DNA from: Knufia peltigerae | Taxonomy: Eukaryota; Ascomycota; Eurotiomycetes; Chaetothyriales; Trichomeriaceae | Direction of reading: 5' to 3' | Length of the DNA stretch: 64,000 nt | NCBI GenBank assembly: GCA_030247855.1 | Contig: JAPDRN010000020.1 | Location: 306,169-370,168, forward strand | Shown here: in pieces, positions 21,293 through 31,117 of the stretch | How positions within the stretch are numbered: the stretch's first letter is position 1 | Layout: every line of letters begins with the position of its first letter | Translations under genes and position numbers: made by a program | Notes under the pieces: model-generated | Databases searched by the model: none | What the model was told of the DNA's origin: nothing | Seen by the model: the letters and a program-made list of their open reading frames with translations, nothing else

Positions 21293-21814
21293 GTGGCACG
21301 AGGCTGAGATAGATGCGAGGAAGATTTGTCAGGGAATTGAGTGCGTCCTCGTACTCGTAGTGGCAGGCGAAGGCGACGGCGAAGACCCCGGACGAGGCTT
21401 GGAGTTTAGATGGAGGGGCAATTCAGTCTTGGAATCAGCTCACGTGGGCATAATTATTAGGTGCAGTACAATGTTGTACGTGAGTTAATTCGTCATAGTC
21501 TAGACCACTATTTGAGGAGATTCACAGGGTGAGTTCAACTTGGCGGGGCAAGCGAATCCAGCCAAAAACTCCCTGCCATCAATGTGCCTAGTGCCCGCAC
21601 TTCAGGTTATCGCCCGCAGCCCATCACATTCTTAAGTCAAACAGGCCGAGCATCCGATAAAACAATCGAGGCTGTTCAATATCCTGTCGCTTTCATCACA
21701 TTGACCAACCTGTGCACTTGATACTTTTCGGCCTTTGCAACCTGGCTTTGCTCGTTCCTCTGCCGAATCCTCTCGAATTTCCTACCCTCCGAACATCCAT
21801 GGTAACACTCCGCC
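21293..21814. promoter_or_regulatory. Intergenic, upstream of the DUF2408 gene
   Basis: 522 bp between two plus-strand genes. No gene seen; short frames here are without motifs. Confidence 0.4.
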
Positions 21815-23294
21815 ATGTCTGATTCTCCCATTACGAATGCCCCCGTCGGGCCGCAAGAAAAACCTATCCTGGACAAGTTAATACTGGTCAGAGACAAGTT
21901 GCTGCTTCTGAAACAAGACAAGAGCACCTATGTGAAGTCGTCCGACGTCATTCCCCTCTACGATCAGGTCATTGAGCAGGTGTCCATCCTCAACGACGTC
22001 CGTGGTCCAGAGCACCTGGTACAGAATCGGGTCGACACGGTTCTTGATGACTGCCTACAACTCATCTCCCTCTTCTTCATGGCTGTTGGACGAAACCACG
22101 AGGCACCCGCACTGTACGCTATGACCGGAAACATTATGCGGCTGTGTCACCACCTCAAAGAGGCCGCCTTCTATAGTAAGAAGGATCTCACGAGCCTAGA
22201 GAATACACTCGACAAGATGCAAGCGACTTTGGAGCAGGGGAAAGACGTCTATTCAGACCATTTGTTGACGCGAATACAATACCGCCTGGAGATCTGCAAG
22301 GCCATGCTAAAAGAGTTGAGCGATTTCCTCAGCACACTCTCTCCAGACATGGTACCAGTATGGGAGAAATTGGTGTCTATATTGAGAGCAATTGCCGCCC
22401 TGAATACGAGAAGCAAGGTAAAATTTGAGACACCTGTTGTGTCATCAACAAGCAGAGCTAACTGTCAGCTACAGTACAGCCATAAGGACCTAGACGAACT
22501 GCGAGGTGAATTGCTCAACATTCAGGCCACGATGAAGGACGGTAAACTACCAGACAAGACTGGTGTCGCTTCGTCGGGTCAGGATCTCGTTGTCCCTTTG
22601 CTCACTCGGTGCCTCAAGTTCACCGACATCGTACACGAGCGGTATGGTCGAACGTTTAATCGAAACAATCCACAGGCTAACAAAGATTACAGACAAGGCA
22701 AAATAGACGAACGATTCAAAGACATATATGACAAATTGCTCGAGATCCGCAACCAACTTGAACGTTTGACCATGACGCAGGCATGGTCTCTCAGAGAGAC
22801 CGACTTGTTCATGTGGCAGAGGAAGCTGGATCGCATAGACGATTCCAGACGCGATGGCAACTTTTTTGACGCCGAGGGCCATCCGGCGGATTTACATGCC
22901 CAACGAGTAAGGAGATTCACGCTGCGAAAGATCCTAGCTAAATATTCCACAGACCCTGCTTTATCTCATCCGACGAGGTTACGCCTATATCTATCAGCTT
23001 CTCATCGCGTCTGAGCCGGTCTCGGAGGCCTTGCTACCAATCTACAATCAGCTCCTCACCTTGCGACGGTGTCTGGTTGAAGTCAAGAAAGCTGGTGGCG
23101 TTTCCAACCCCAGAGAACTGTACCCTTATAGTATGAAATTGAACTCGATTGACAACATGAGGGTGGATGGAAAGTTTCAAATTGGAAAGGATATACCTGA
23201 AGGACAAGGCGCTGTTAATGATCTGCTTGCAGAATGCTACGACCTAGCCTATGAGCTCAGGACAGCAGCTGAGCAAGAAAGCAATGATGAATAG
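21815..23294 (+). CDS. DUF2408 / UPF0662 family protein
   Basis: Three exons: 21815-22417, 22475-22906, 22953-23294; 458 aa. The first acceptor could instead be 12 nt upstream, adding four residues in frame. Two related helical repeats are visible: the first with LIPLYDQVIEQV-like spacing (IPLYDQVIEQVSILNDVRG, YRLEICKAMLKELSDFL), the second with RLDRIDDSRRDGNFFDAEG, LYLIRRGYAYIYQLL, LLPIYNQLLTLRRCLVEVKK and MKLNSIDNMRVDGKF. These are the signatures of the conserved fungal DUF2408 family. It is a cytosolic, all-helical protein with no membrane segment. The molecular function of the family is not known to me. Confidence 0.87.
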
Positions 23295-23784
23295 TCCCGA
23301 TGAGACCCAGTGAAAGAAAATGTCAGCAACAGGCGTCAGGTGTTCTTCTTAGCTGGCTTGACGATGTTATCATCAGGACAAGGTCTGGGTGGCTATTCTT
23401 GTGCATCACTCAAAAGCCGGAGTGCTGTTCTATGTGCGTTCTTTTGCGCATTTCGGGGCTGTGAGGCTTAAGCCAGGCAGCATCCTTGAGTGTATCGTTA
23501 TCGTCATCAAGCAATCTCACACGCGTACAAGTCTCAACTAAACAGCAGCGTCTTATCGTTGTTCATCAAGGAATGTATTTCTTTCTATGGTGTACTCGCT
23601 CAAGGATGACGCCCTCCAGCCTTGTGTAATCATATGCGCTGTGAATGGTGGCCTCGTCCTCCTCGGCCCACAATTATATCCGATGTCGCTAAGCTACCGA
23701 GGATCTGAAAAATGTTGGATTCGAATGGCATTTTCCACAACTAGGTCTCGATAATCTTTGTTTCCTTGTGCTGTTGAAGCGCAA
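23295..23784. promoter_or_regulatory. Intergenic, upstream of the aconitase gene
   Basis: 490 bp following the DUF2408 stop codon and preceding the aconitase start. No gene seen. Confidence 0.4.
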
Positions 23785-26220
23785 ATGCTCAAAATGTCGG
23801 CACTCCTACAGAGAAGGCCGTCCCTTGCAGTGAGGTGTCCACTCGACCTCGGAACCTCCACCCTCTCGCGAAGTGCTGCTCGACGTGCGTACGCCGTACA
23901 TGCCCAGTCACAACCTCATCCGCGAAGAAAGGCGGCGGTTCCTCCCTACCAGAAGATCCTCAAGAGGTTCGAAGAAGTCCGCACGATACTCGGCTCGCGA
24001 AAATTGACATTGGCTGAAAAGATTCTTTACGCCCATCTCGACAATCCAGAAGAATCACTATTGACCAACACCGACAATGGCAAGAATATTCGCGGCAATG
24101 CAAACCTCAAGCTTAAACCCGACCGAGTCGCCATGCAAGATGCCTCTGCACAGATGGCTATTCTACAATTCATGACTTGCAATTTGCCTTCCACCGCCGT
24201 ACCTGCGAGCATACATTGCGATCATATGATTGTGGGCGAAAATGGCGCAGACACAGACTTGCCGAATTCGATTGCCGGGAACAAGGAAGTCTTCGACTTT
24301 TTGGAGTCTGCAGCAAAGAGATATGGTATAGAATTCTGGCCTCCGGGTGCTGGAATTATACATCAGACTGTCCTTGAAAATTATGCCGCCCCTGGCTTGA
24401 TGATGCTGGGCACAGATTCGCACACTCCAAATGCGGGCGGTCTGGGCGCGATTGCAATTGGTGTTGGCGGCGCGGATGCTGTCGATGCCCTTGTCGACGC
24501 TCCATGGGAGCTCAAAGCTCCAAAGATGTTGGGTGTCCGTTTGGAGGGCAAGCTCAGTGGCTGGGCGTCACCCAAGGATGTGATTCTTCATCTTGCAGGC
24601 CAGCTCACCGTTCGTGGTGGTACCGGCTCCATCATTGAATACACTGGTCCAGGACTCGACACACTCAGTTGCACCGGCATGGCCACGATCTGCAACATGG
24701 GCGCTGAAGTTGGCGCGACGACTTCCATATTCCCCTTTACCGAGAGTCACATCCCTTACCTCCAGGCCACTGGACGCGCAGCTCTTGTCGACGCTATCAA
24801 GGGAATTGCATATGGCTCTGAGCAGTTCAACTTCCTCCGTGCAGATTCAGGTGCCGAATACGACCGAGAAGTCACCATCAATTTGTCTAGTCTTGAACCA
24901 CATATCAATGGACCGTTCACACCAGATCTATCTACACCATTGTCTAAGTTCAAAGACGCCGTCGAAACTAACAAATGGCCTGGTACATTCTCGGCTGGAC
25001 TGATCGGCAGTTGCACGAACAGTTCCTACGAGGATATGACCAGAGCGGAAGACTTGGTGAAGCAAGCACAAGCTGCAGGTCTCAAGCCCAAATCCGACTT
25101 TTTCATCACTCCTGGAAGCGAGCAAGTCCGCGCCACTTTGGACGATAGTAAGACTCTCCAAACCTTCGAAGGCGCTGGGGGAACCGTGCTCGCTAATGCT
25201 TGCGGTCCTTGCATTGGTCAGTGGAAGCGTACCGATGGGATGAAGAAAGGTGAAGACAATGCCATCATCTGCTCATACAATCGGAATTTCCCAGGCCGCA
25301 ACGATGGCAACCCTCGAACGATGAGTTTCCTGGCTTCTCCGGAGATCGTCACAGCCATGTCGTTCTCCGGATCGACTTCATTCAATCCCATTACTGACGA
25401 GATCCCTCTGCCGTCGGGCGAAAAGTTCAAGTTTGAACCCCCCAAGGGAACTGCGCTACCAGGATCTGGCTTCGCCATAGGCAACCCGGCTTTCTTGCCA
25501 TCGTCCGCCGAGCCTGACTCAAGCGTGCAAGTTGTTGTTGACCCTGAGTCCGACCGGTTGGCTCTCTTGGAGCCTTTCGAGACATTCCCGGAGGGCGATC
25601 TTAAAGGATTGAAAGTCCTCTACAAAGTAAAGGGCCAATGTACGACCGACACCATATCGGCTGCTGGTCCATGGCTCAAATACAAGGGACATCTACCAAA
25701 CATTGCAGAAAACACCCTGATTGGCGCAATCAACGCCGCCACTGGAGAAACCAATACTGCCTATGACGCTGATGGTTCCAAATCATCAATTCCAGAGCTT
25801 GCCAAGAAGTGGAAGCAGAAAGGCCAGCATTGGCTTGTGGTGGCTGAAGACAATTACGGTGAGGGATCTGCGCGAGAACACGCAGCACTCCAGCCCAGAT
25901 ATCTGGGCGGGCAAGTCATTTTGGCTAAGAGCTTTGCACGTATCCATGAGACCAATTTGAAGAAGCAAGGAGTCGTACCCTTGACTTTCGCCAACAAAGA
26001 AGATTATGATCGTATCGACGCTTGCGATTCGGTCGATACTGAAGGCCTCTGGGACGTTTTGAGAAATGATGGACAAGGCGAAATTCGACTGAAGGTCACT
26101 AAGATAAACGGGGAGACTTTCACGATCCCGGTCAAGCACACTTTGAGTAAGGATCAATGCGGATTTATTCTGGCTGGCAGTGCATTAAACTTGCTTGCGA
26201 AGCGCAACAGGCCAGAGTAA
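23785..26220 (+). CDS. Mitochondrial aconitase, Aco2/AcoB type
   Basis: Single exon, 811 aa from MLKMSALLQRRP (a second ATG three codons later is equally plausible). The first 40 residues are basic and S/R-rich with no acid, a mitochondrial presequence. Aconitase signatures: LGTDSHTPNAGGLGAIAIGVGGAD and the 4Fe-4S ligands C410 in IGSCTNSSYED plus C473 and C476 in NACGPCIGQW. The swivel domain has GEGSAREHAALQPRYLGG. The KRTDGMKKGEDNAI...SYNRNFPGRNDGNPRTMSF segment is the Aco2-like version rather than the Aco1 version (which reads DRKDVKKGEKNTI in the type I know). Aco2/AcoB proteins dehydrate homocitrate in the alpha-aminoadipate route to lysine and may also act on citrate. The Aco2 assignment is from recalled family differences. 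Confidence 0.9.
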   Translation: MLKMSALLQRRPSLAVRCPLDLGTSTLSRSAARRAYAVHAQSQPHPRRKAAVPPYQKILKRFEEVRTILGSRKLTLAEKILYAHLDNPEESLLTNTDNGKNIRGNANLKLKPDRVAMQDASAQMAILQFMTCNLPSTAVPASIHCDHMIVGENGADTDLPNSIAGNKEVFDFLESAAKRYGIEFWPPGAGIIHQTVLENYAAPGLMMLGTDSHTPNAGGLGAIAIGVGGADAVDALVDAPWELKAPKMLGVRLEGKLSGWASPKDVILHLAGQLTVRGGTGSIIEYTGPGLDTLSCTGMATICNMGAEVGATTSIFPFTESHIPYLQATGRAALVDAIKGIAYGSEQFNFLRADSGAEYDREVTINLSSLEPHINGPFTPDLSTPLSKFKDAVETNKWPGTFSAGLIGSCTNSSYEDMTRAEDLVKQAQAAGLKPKSDFFITPGSEQVRATLDDSKTLQTFEGAGGTVLANACGPCIGQWKRTDGMKKGEDNAIICSYNRNFPGRNDGNPRTMSFLASPEIVTAMSFSGSTSFNPITDEIPLPSGEKFKFEPPKGTALPGSGFAIGNPAFLPSSAEPDSSVQVVVDPESDRLALLEPFETFPEGDLKGLKVLYKVKGQCTTDTISAAGPWLKYKGHLPNIAENTLIGAINAATGETNTAYDADGSKSSIPELAKKWKQKGQHWLVVAEDNYGEGSAREHAALQPRYLGGQVILAKSFARIHETNLKKQGVVPLTFANKEDYDRIDACDSVDTEGLWDVLRNDGQGEIRLKVTKINGETFTIPVKHTLSKDQCGFILAGSALNLLAKRNRPE

Positions 26221-29200
26221 GTCGATCTTCTATTTGGTATGCTGCCAAAACGATATGGCTAGCCAGACTCGGCCTCGTGGTTTGCAGATCGTGGCTCCCA
26301 TGATCGTCCGACCCTGGTCACCGCTATTCGATAACGGCGACTGCCGTGAAAGGCATACTTGACAGCAAACAGGCAGACTTTAAAGGCGAATATCTCCACC
26401 TGGGCTGATTCATACTACTACACAAGCTTTGGAAGCTGGTCTGCGTCGCTCCATCTCATCGATAGCAACGACAATTCTCCATCCTGATTGTAGACCACGC
26501 GCGGGATTGCGGCAACTCAACGTACTCCATTTATCAGCAGCATGAGTGAGTCACTGGGATTTCTCTTGGCGAACAAAAACTCATCCCGTAACCCCCGAAG
26601 GGATTGTGGGAATATAAAACCAGGAAACCAGATTTTTAAAGGAGCAACACCGATGCGACTCGAACCCTACCACCCATTACTCCCGACTCTCTCCAGGATA
26701 TTGCTCAAGTTCACAGGCGACATGCTGGTAAGCATTGCGCTCATGAACTCCAGAAGGGATTCTGGGTACTATGAAGGAAGGCCTTTTGTGTTCAGACAAG
26801 AGTCCCATTGTTGAACAAAATTTGAAAAACATAATATATCAAGTGAACATTTTCTGTGACTGTGACTGGAGTGGGTATGTGTATATTGATTGCGCCAAGG
26901 AAGTGTTGTGCGATTGTTGAATACACCACTATTCTTTCTGACGAGGACTCGAGTTAGAGTGAAAGATATTGCGCTATGAGATTTCTCTCATCTTGTCGGC
27001 GATCTACATCAATGACTCCACGATCAAGCATTGGAACGGGGTAGGAACGGTATCAATGTCAGGTTTGACGGAAACATCCCAACCTGTATCACATTTGGGA
27101 CACCAAGGTCGTTGCACAACTTGCAATTAGCTCGTCTGACGAACATTCCGCCAAAACCTTGACCACCCACATGAAGGCCGGTGCTTAAGGTTGGGACGTG
27201 GACGAGCCTGAATGACACGCGTTCGACGGCACGGAGCTGGGAAAGTGAGGCGAATGACTGTGTCTGCAACGATGTGCTCAGTGTCTGAATCGATGCAGTC
27301 GAAGGATGCGATCCGAGTGGAAGCTATTACCAGGCACTTTTTTGACGTGGCAAGGACGCAAATAGCATGAGCAGGGTACAGGTTGGGGGGCCCTGGCTGA
27401 ATTTGATTTTCCCTGGACAGAATGCCTCGTACTGTTGCGATACTTGAGGTTTTAAAGGACGGCGGAGTCTAAGCAGTCCCGACCACATATGCTTGGACGT
27501 TTGCCCAACGAGAAGTCCGATCTGCTGGTGGTGTCTATTTTCTGCGTCGCTCCACATAACCGGATCCTTTGCGTGTGTCGAGTCTTGTTCTCACCCGGTG
27601 CCCTTTGTACGTCAAGGTAGCCAGTCTCTTGCGAGGCCGCCACTTGCATAGAATACAATGTTCCAGGCATTCAGAATCGGCTCTCGTAGTGGCGAAGTAT
27701 CCTCGTGTTCAGCTAGGTGAAGATCAAAGGCTGAAAGCCAAGGCGTGCTGAAAGAACTCACGAGGCTAGACGGAGTACAAGGAGTATCAAACGGCTAGCC
27801 TACCTATTGTAGGTGGTTGTCTCGTGTCAGTCCGTATTACCATCCAGCACTCCTGGCGCTCTTGGACGAGAGAGGGATAAATTGCGAAAAACAACGGCCA
27901 CTCTCCATACAAGATACTGTACTAGTTCGACAATAGGAAAGTAATCTGCAGCTCTATTTCCCTTTTCAAAGACAAGAAGAAGAAGAAAATGTCATCCATT
28001 TATTCCGGAGTCAGTCATCCCAGGCCTCTCGTATTTTTTTTTCAGCCCCCCCTGAGAAACCCAGTTTCGGAGAAGAGACCATTACGGACAAAGAAACGTT
28101 TGCCATGGGGCAAGCGGCGCCCCAAGTCATCCCATGTCCGAATCTAATGCAAGGGTCGATGTTCAGGTCCGCTCGAAAGATTTAAACGTCCCTTTGTAGA
28201 CCAGTGGTCGATCTTTGGTCGGAATGGCTTTTTTTCGATTGTACTCCGTACGAGAATTATATGCGTATACTGTACGGAGTGCGGCGTAGGAAATGATAAC
28301 ATATATAGACTGATTGCCCATGCGAGTCAATCCTGTGAGGTTGTAGATGACCTCCCTGCGTCTCAACACACAAGCATTGTACTTGGGTATCTCCCCAGAG
28401 AAAGAGCCAACCCACCGGATTCACGAGTACGAGGCAGAGACACTGTCAAACACCCAGAGAAAAAAAAACAACGACGACGACGACGTTATATTGTTCGTAC
28501 CGAGGATACATTTGTCCCTTTATTTTCTTCTTACTCTTTTTGGAGGGTGGCCGCGTGGATTCAGTTCAGTCTCATGGGTCCGCGCCGTTTTATTCAATTT
28601 TTGTCCCCGCCACATGTTACGAGACAGACACGCTTCGTCTTCGTCTTCGTCGTCGCCATAACAAATCTCGACAAATTCAGTAATTTTTTCTTTTCTTTCG
28701 AAGCTCAGAGAGCACATACATACTCGCACCCCCTGTATATTTGACGGGTGTTTCAGCGTCTCACCCTGTTTCTCTCTCTCTTTCAACACCACCGACATCT
28801 CTCCGCCGAGTCCAGCCTGATCCCGCATATCTCCCTCGCCCCGTCAAAGCAAACCCACCTGCCTACACGGTCTGTCTTTTGCATGTTATCGAGCAACCCA
28901 TAGTTGTTTGCGGTACATTCTTCGAGCTTCAGCACCACACGCGCCACTGGCCTGCCTTTTATGTGTTCTCTCCCGCAGCCACACCGAAGATCGCGCTGCG
29001 AAAAAGATCCACCGTCAGCACCTTAGTCGGCTCCCCGACCATTCGCGCGCATCATCCAGCAGCTCGGTCGTGCAAGCTCGACTTTTCCTAGGGAGAGGAG
29101 AGGAGAGGGCAAGGGAGTGCGCGCATTGCCGCGGGTGAGAGTGAGAGTGAGAGCTGTCTTACTACGGGGGTGGTAGTAGCAGCCAACCATCCTCGAAACA

Positions 29201-29250
29201 AAACGCGCCCAAGGCAGGAGGGCCGTCTGGGCCGGACCCTTTTCGCGGCC
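26221..29250. other. 3-kb gene-free stretch
   Basis: The longest intergenic region in the window. All frames are short and none shows a family motif or a plausible exon chain. It contains the TACTCCGTAC inverted repeat at 28243-28280, an ACGGAGTAC copy at 27770, a (GAC)n run near 28470, and pyrimidine-rich tracts from about 28500 to 28860 that look like the 5' region of the NmrA-like gene. No tRNA was found. Confidence 0.5.
28243..28280. repeat. Perfect 9-bp inverted repeat ACTCCGTAC / GTACGGAGT
   Basis: Arms at 28243-28251 and 28272-28280 with a 20-nt loop. Each arm is a copy of a motif found repeatedly between genes in this window. Confidence 0.8.
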
Positions 29251-30517
29251 ATGCCGCCGCCGTACCCTGGCCAACAACCACCAAACATCCTCATACTCGG
29301 TGCTACGGGTATCATCGGGACGTACATCACAAGGGCAATCGTGGACGCAAGAGAGAGCTTTGGGCGAATATGTATATTCACGAGTCAAAAGACCATGATG
29401 GAGAAGATCCAGGACATTGCCGCGCTGGAGGCATGGGGGGTCGAGATATACACCGGCCGGCTGGAGAGTGAAAGGTCCTTCAAGAGAGCTTGCGAAGGTA
29501 CGTTATGTTTCACACACTCCGGAAGGGGTGCGGTGCGAGGGCCACTGGTACCTTTGATGCTGGAATGTGGGGACCAAACAAGAAAAGGAACCATCGAGGA
29601 AGAAAAGATTGTGGAACGCAGTTCCTTTTACTGACATGTGATCCCCATTTTGCCGCAGGTATCGACACGATCGTTTCGTGCGTGGGACGAGGTGGGATAG
29701 AAAAACAGATCAACCTGATCACCTGGGCCGAGCAAGCGGGCGTCCGGCGCTTCTTCCCCTCCGAATACGGCACCGACATCGAATACTGGCCACAGTCGGC
29801 ACAGGAACCTCCACACCAACTCAAACTGAAAGTGAGAGCCCACATGAAGACGATGAAGAGGTTGGAGCATACGTACCTCGTGACCGGCCCGTACAGTGAT
29901 TTGTACTTTGGCACGATGAAGGCCAGGCCCGAACTGGGAGAGTTCGACGTCAAGGGGAAAAGGGCGGTCTTGCTGGGTGACGGGGAAGGTCCCGTCAGTT
30001 TCACCGCCATGCACGAGTACGTTTTGGACCTTATTCCGGGAAATGCGGTGGCGTCCCTGACCCAGGTGGTGGTGTTGTTGTTGTTGTTGTTGAGAGCTAA
30101 CGTGTCCCCTCCCCCCCAAAAAACAGTGTCGGAAAATTCGTCGTTGCGGCCCTCCTCAACCCAGGGGCGTCGAGGAACACCACCCTTGTGGTACACTCCT
30201 TCACGGCCACGCCTCACGAAATCCTGGCCGAGTACGAAGAACAAACGGGCTCCAAGTGGGAGAGATCCTACACCTCGGTCGAGCGGTTGAAGGAGATTGA
30301 AAAGGAGGAGTATCAAGTGTATTCGGCCCTCGCGACGGTGGTGACGCTACGGCGGATCTGGACCGAAGGTGGCACGCTGTACAAATTCTACGACGAAGGT
30401 ATCCTGGGAGAAATCGAGACGGAAACGTTGGAGTCCCAGGTGACTTCCAACATCCGCAAACAAGAAGAAGGCGAGGGTCATTTTCCGAGCCTGATGAGGA
30501 AATTGAGTCTGCAGTGA
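29251..30517 (+). CDS. NmrA-like / isoflavone-reductase-family oxidoreductase
   Basis: Three exons: 29251-29497, 29659-30016, 30127-30517; 331 aa. Donors GTACGT twice and acceptors at 29658 and 30126 keep the frame. The N-terminal dinucleotide fold has ILGATGIIGTYITRAIV, the glycine pattern of atypical SDRs that bind NAD(P)H. IDTIVSCVGRGGIEKQINLITWAEQAGVRRFFPSEYGTD follows and is the isoflavone/phenylcoumaran reductase hallmark. The C-terminal part (DVGKFVVAALLNPGASRNTT onward) is the substrate lobe. Such proteins reduce aromatic substrates or act as redox sensors like NmrA; which applies here is unknown. The second intron holds a (GTT)n microsatellite and a C-run. Convergent with the regulator at 31118-33601. 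Confidence 0.85.
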
Positions 30518-31117
30518 GAGAAACAATACAGAAAGAAACCCTCCCTTGTGAATGAGGGAAAGGTTCGGCATTTGTACAAAGATTTTGGCTTCGGTATTCG
30601 ACACTGTAAACAGAAAGAGAGAGAGGGGGTGGGTGGAAAATTAGATTTTAAAATATGGACACATTATTTATAACAAATTACGAGGTTTTGCATGGTGAGG
30701 TGGTACGTACCTCACCTTAAGCAGTCAGAGGTCTCAGCCTACGCTTTTCGGTTGTCTTTTGTCCTTTTGATTTTGGGGAGGACTGCGGCTGAAAGTGGTG
30801 GTGATTTTGGGCGGGTTTTAACAAAGATTCTCGAACGCAACATAGCCTTGTCTGTCCATTGGGGGATGGTTGAAGAGAAGGGACATACCTACGGAGTTAC
30901 TCACCGGTGAATATTATATTCATGGGTCGATATCTCTTGCCGATGACTTGTGTGTGTGTATGGGCAACCTCATCTGTTACAGAGTATCGAGCACTTGTTG
31001 TTTACCTCACCTACAGAAGATGTACGGAAGAGTTGTACACGGTTCTGCACACTGCACACTGTATACTGCCTTGCCTCTGCGGCATTCGTGCAAGAGGCTA
31101 CAATTGAAGACATTATC
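30518..31117. other. Intergenic, convergent 3' flanks
   Basis: 600 bp between the convergent stop codons of the NmrA-like and regulator genes. Includes one CTACGGAGT copy near 30890. No gene seen. Confidence 0.45.

Noticed and set aside
26641..26680. GACTCGAACCCTACC resembling the T-arm end of a minus-strand tRNA
   Set aside because: The bases flanking the loop do not pair into a T-stem and no acceptor or anticodon arm could be found.
28741..29091. 116-codon plus-strand open frame before the NmrA-like gene
   Set aside because: Proline/serine-rich low complexity from a pyrimidine-rich leader; no family signal.
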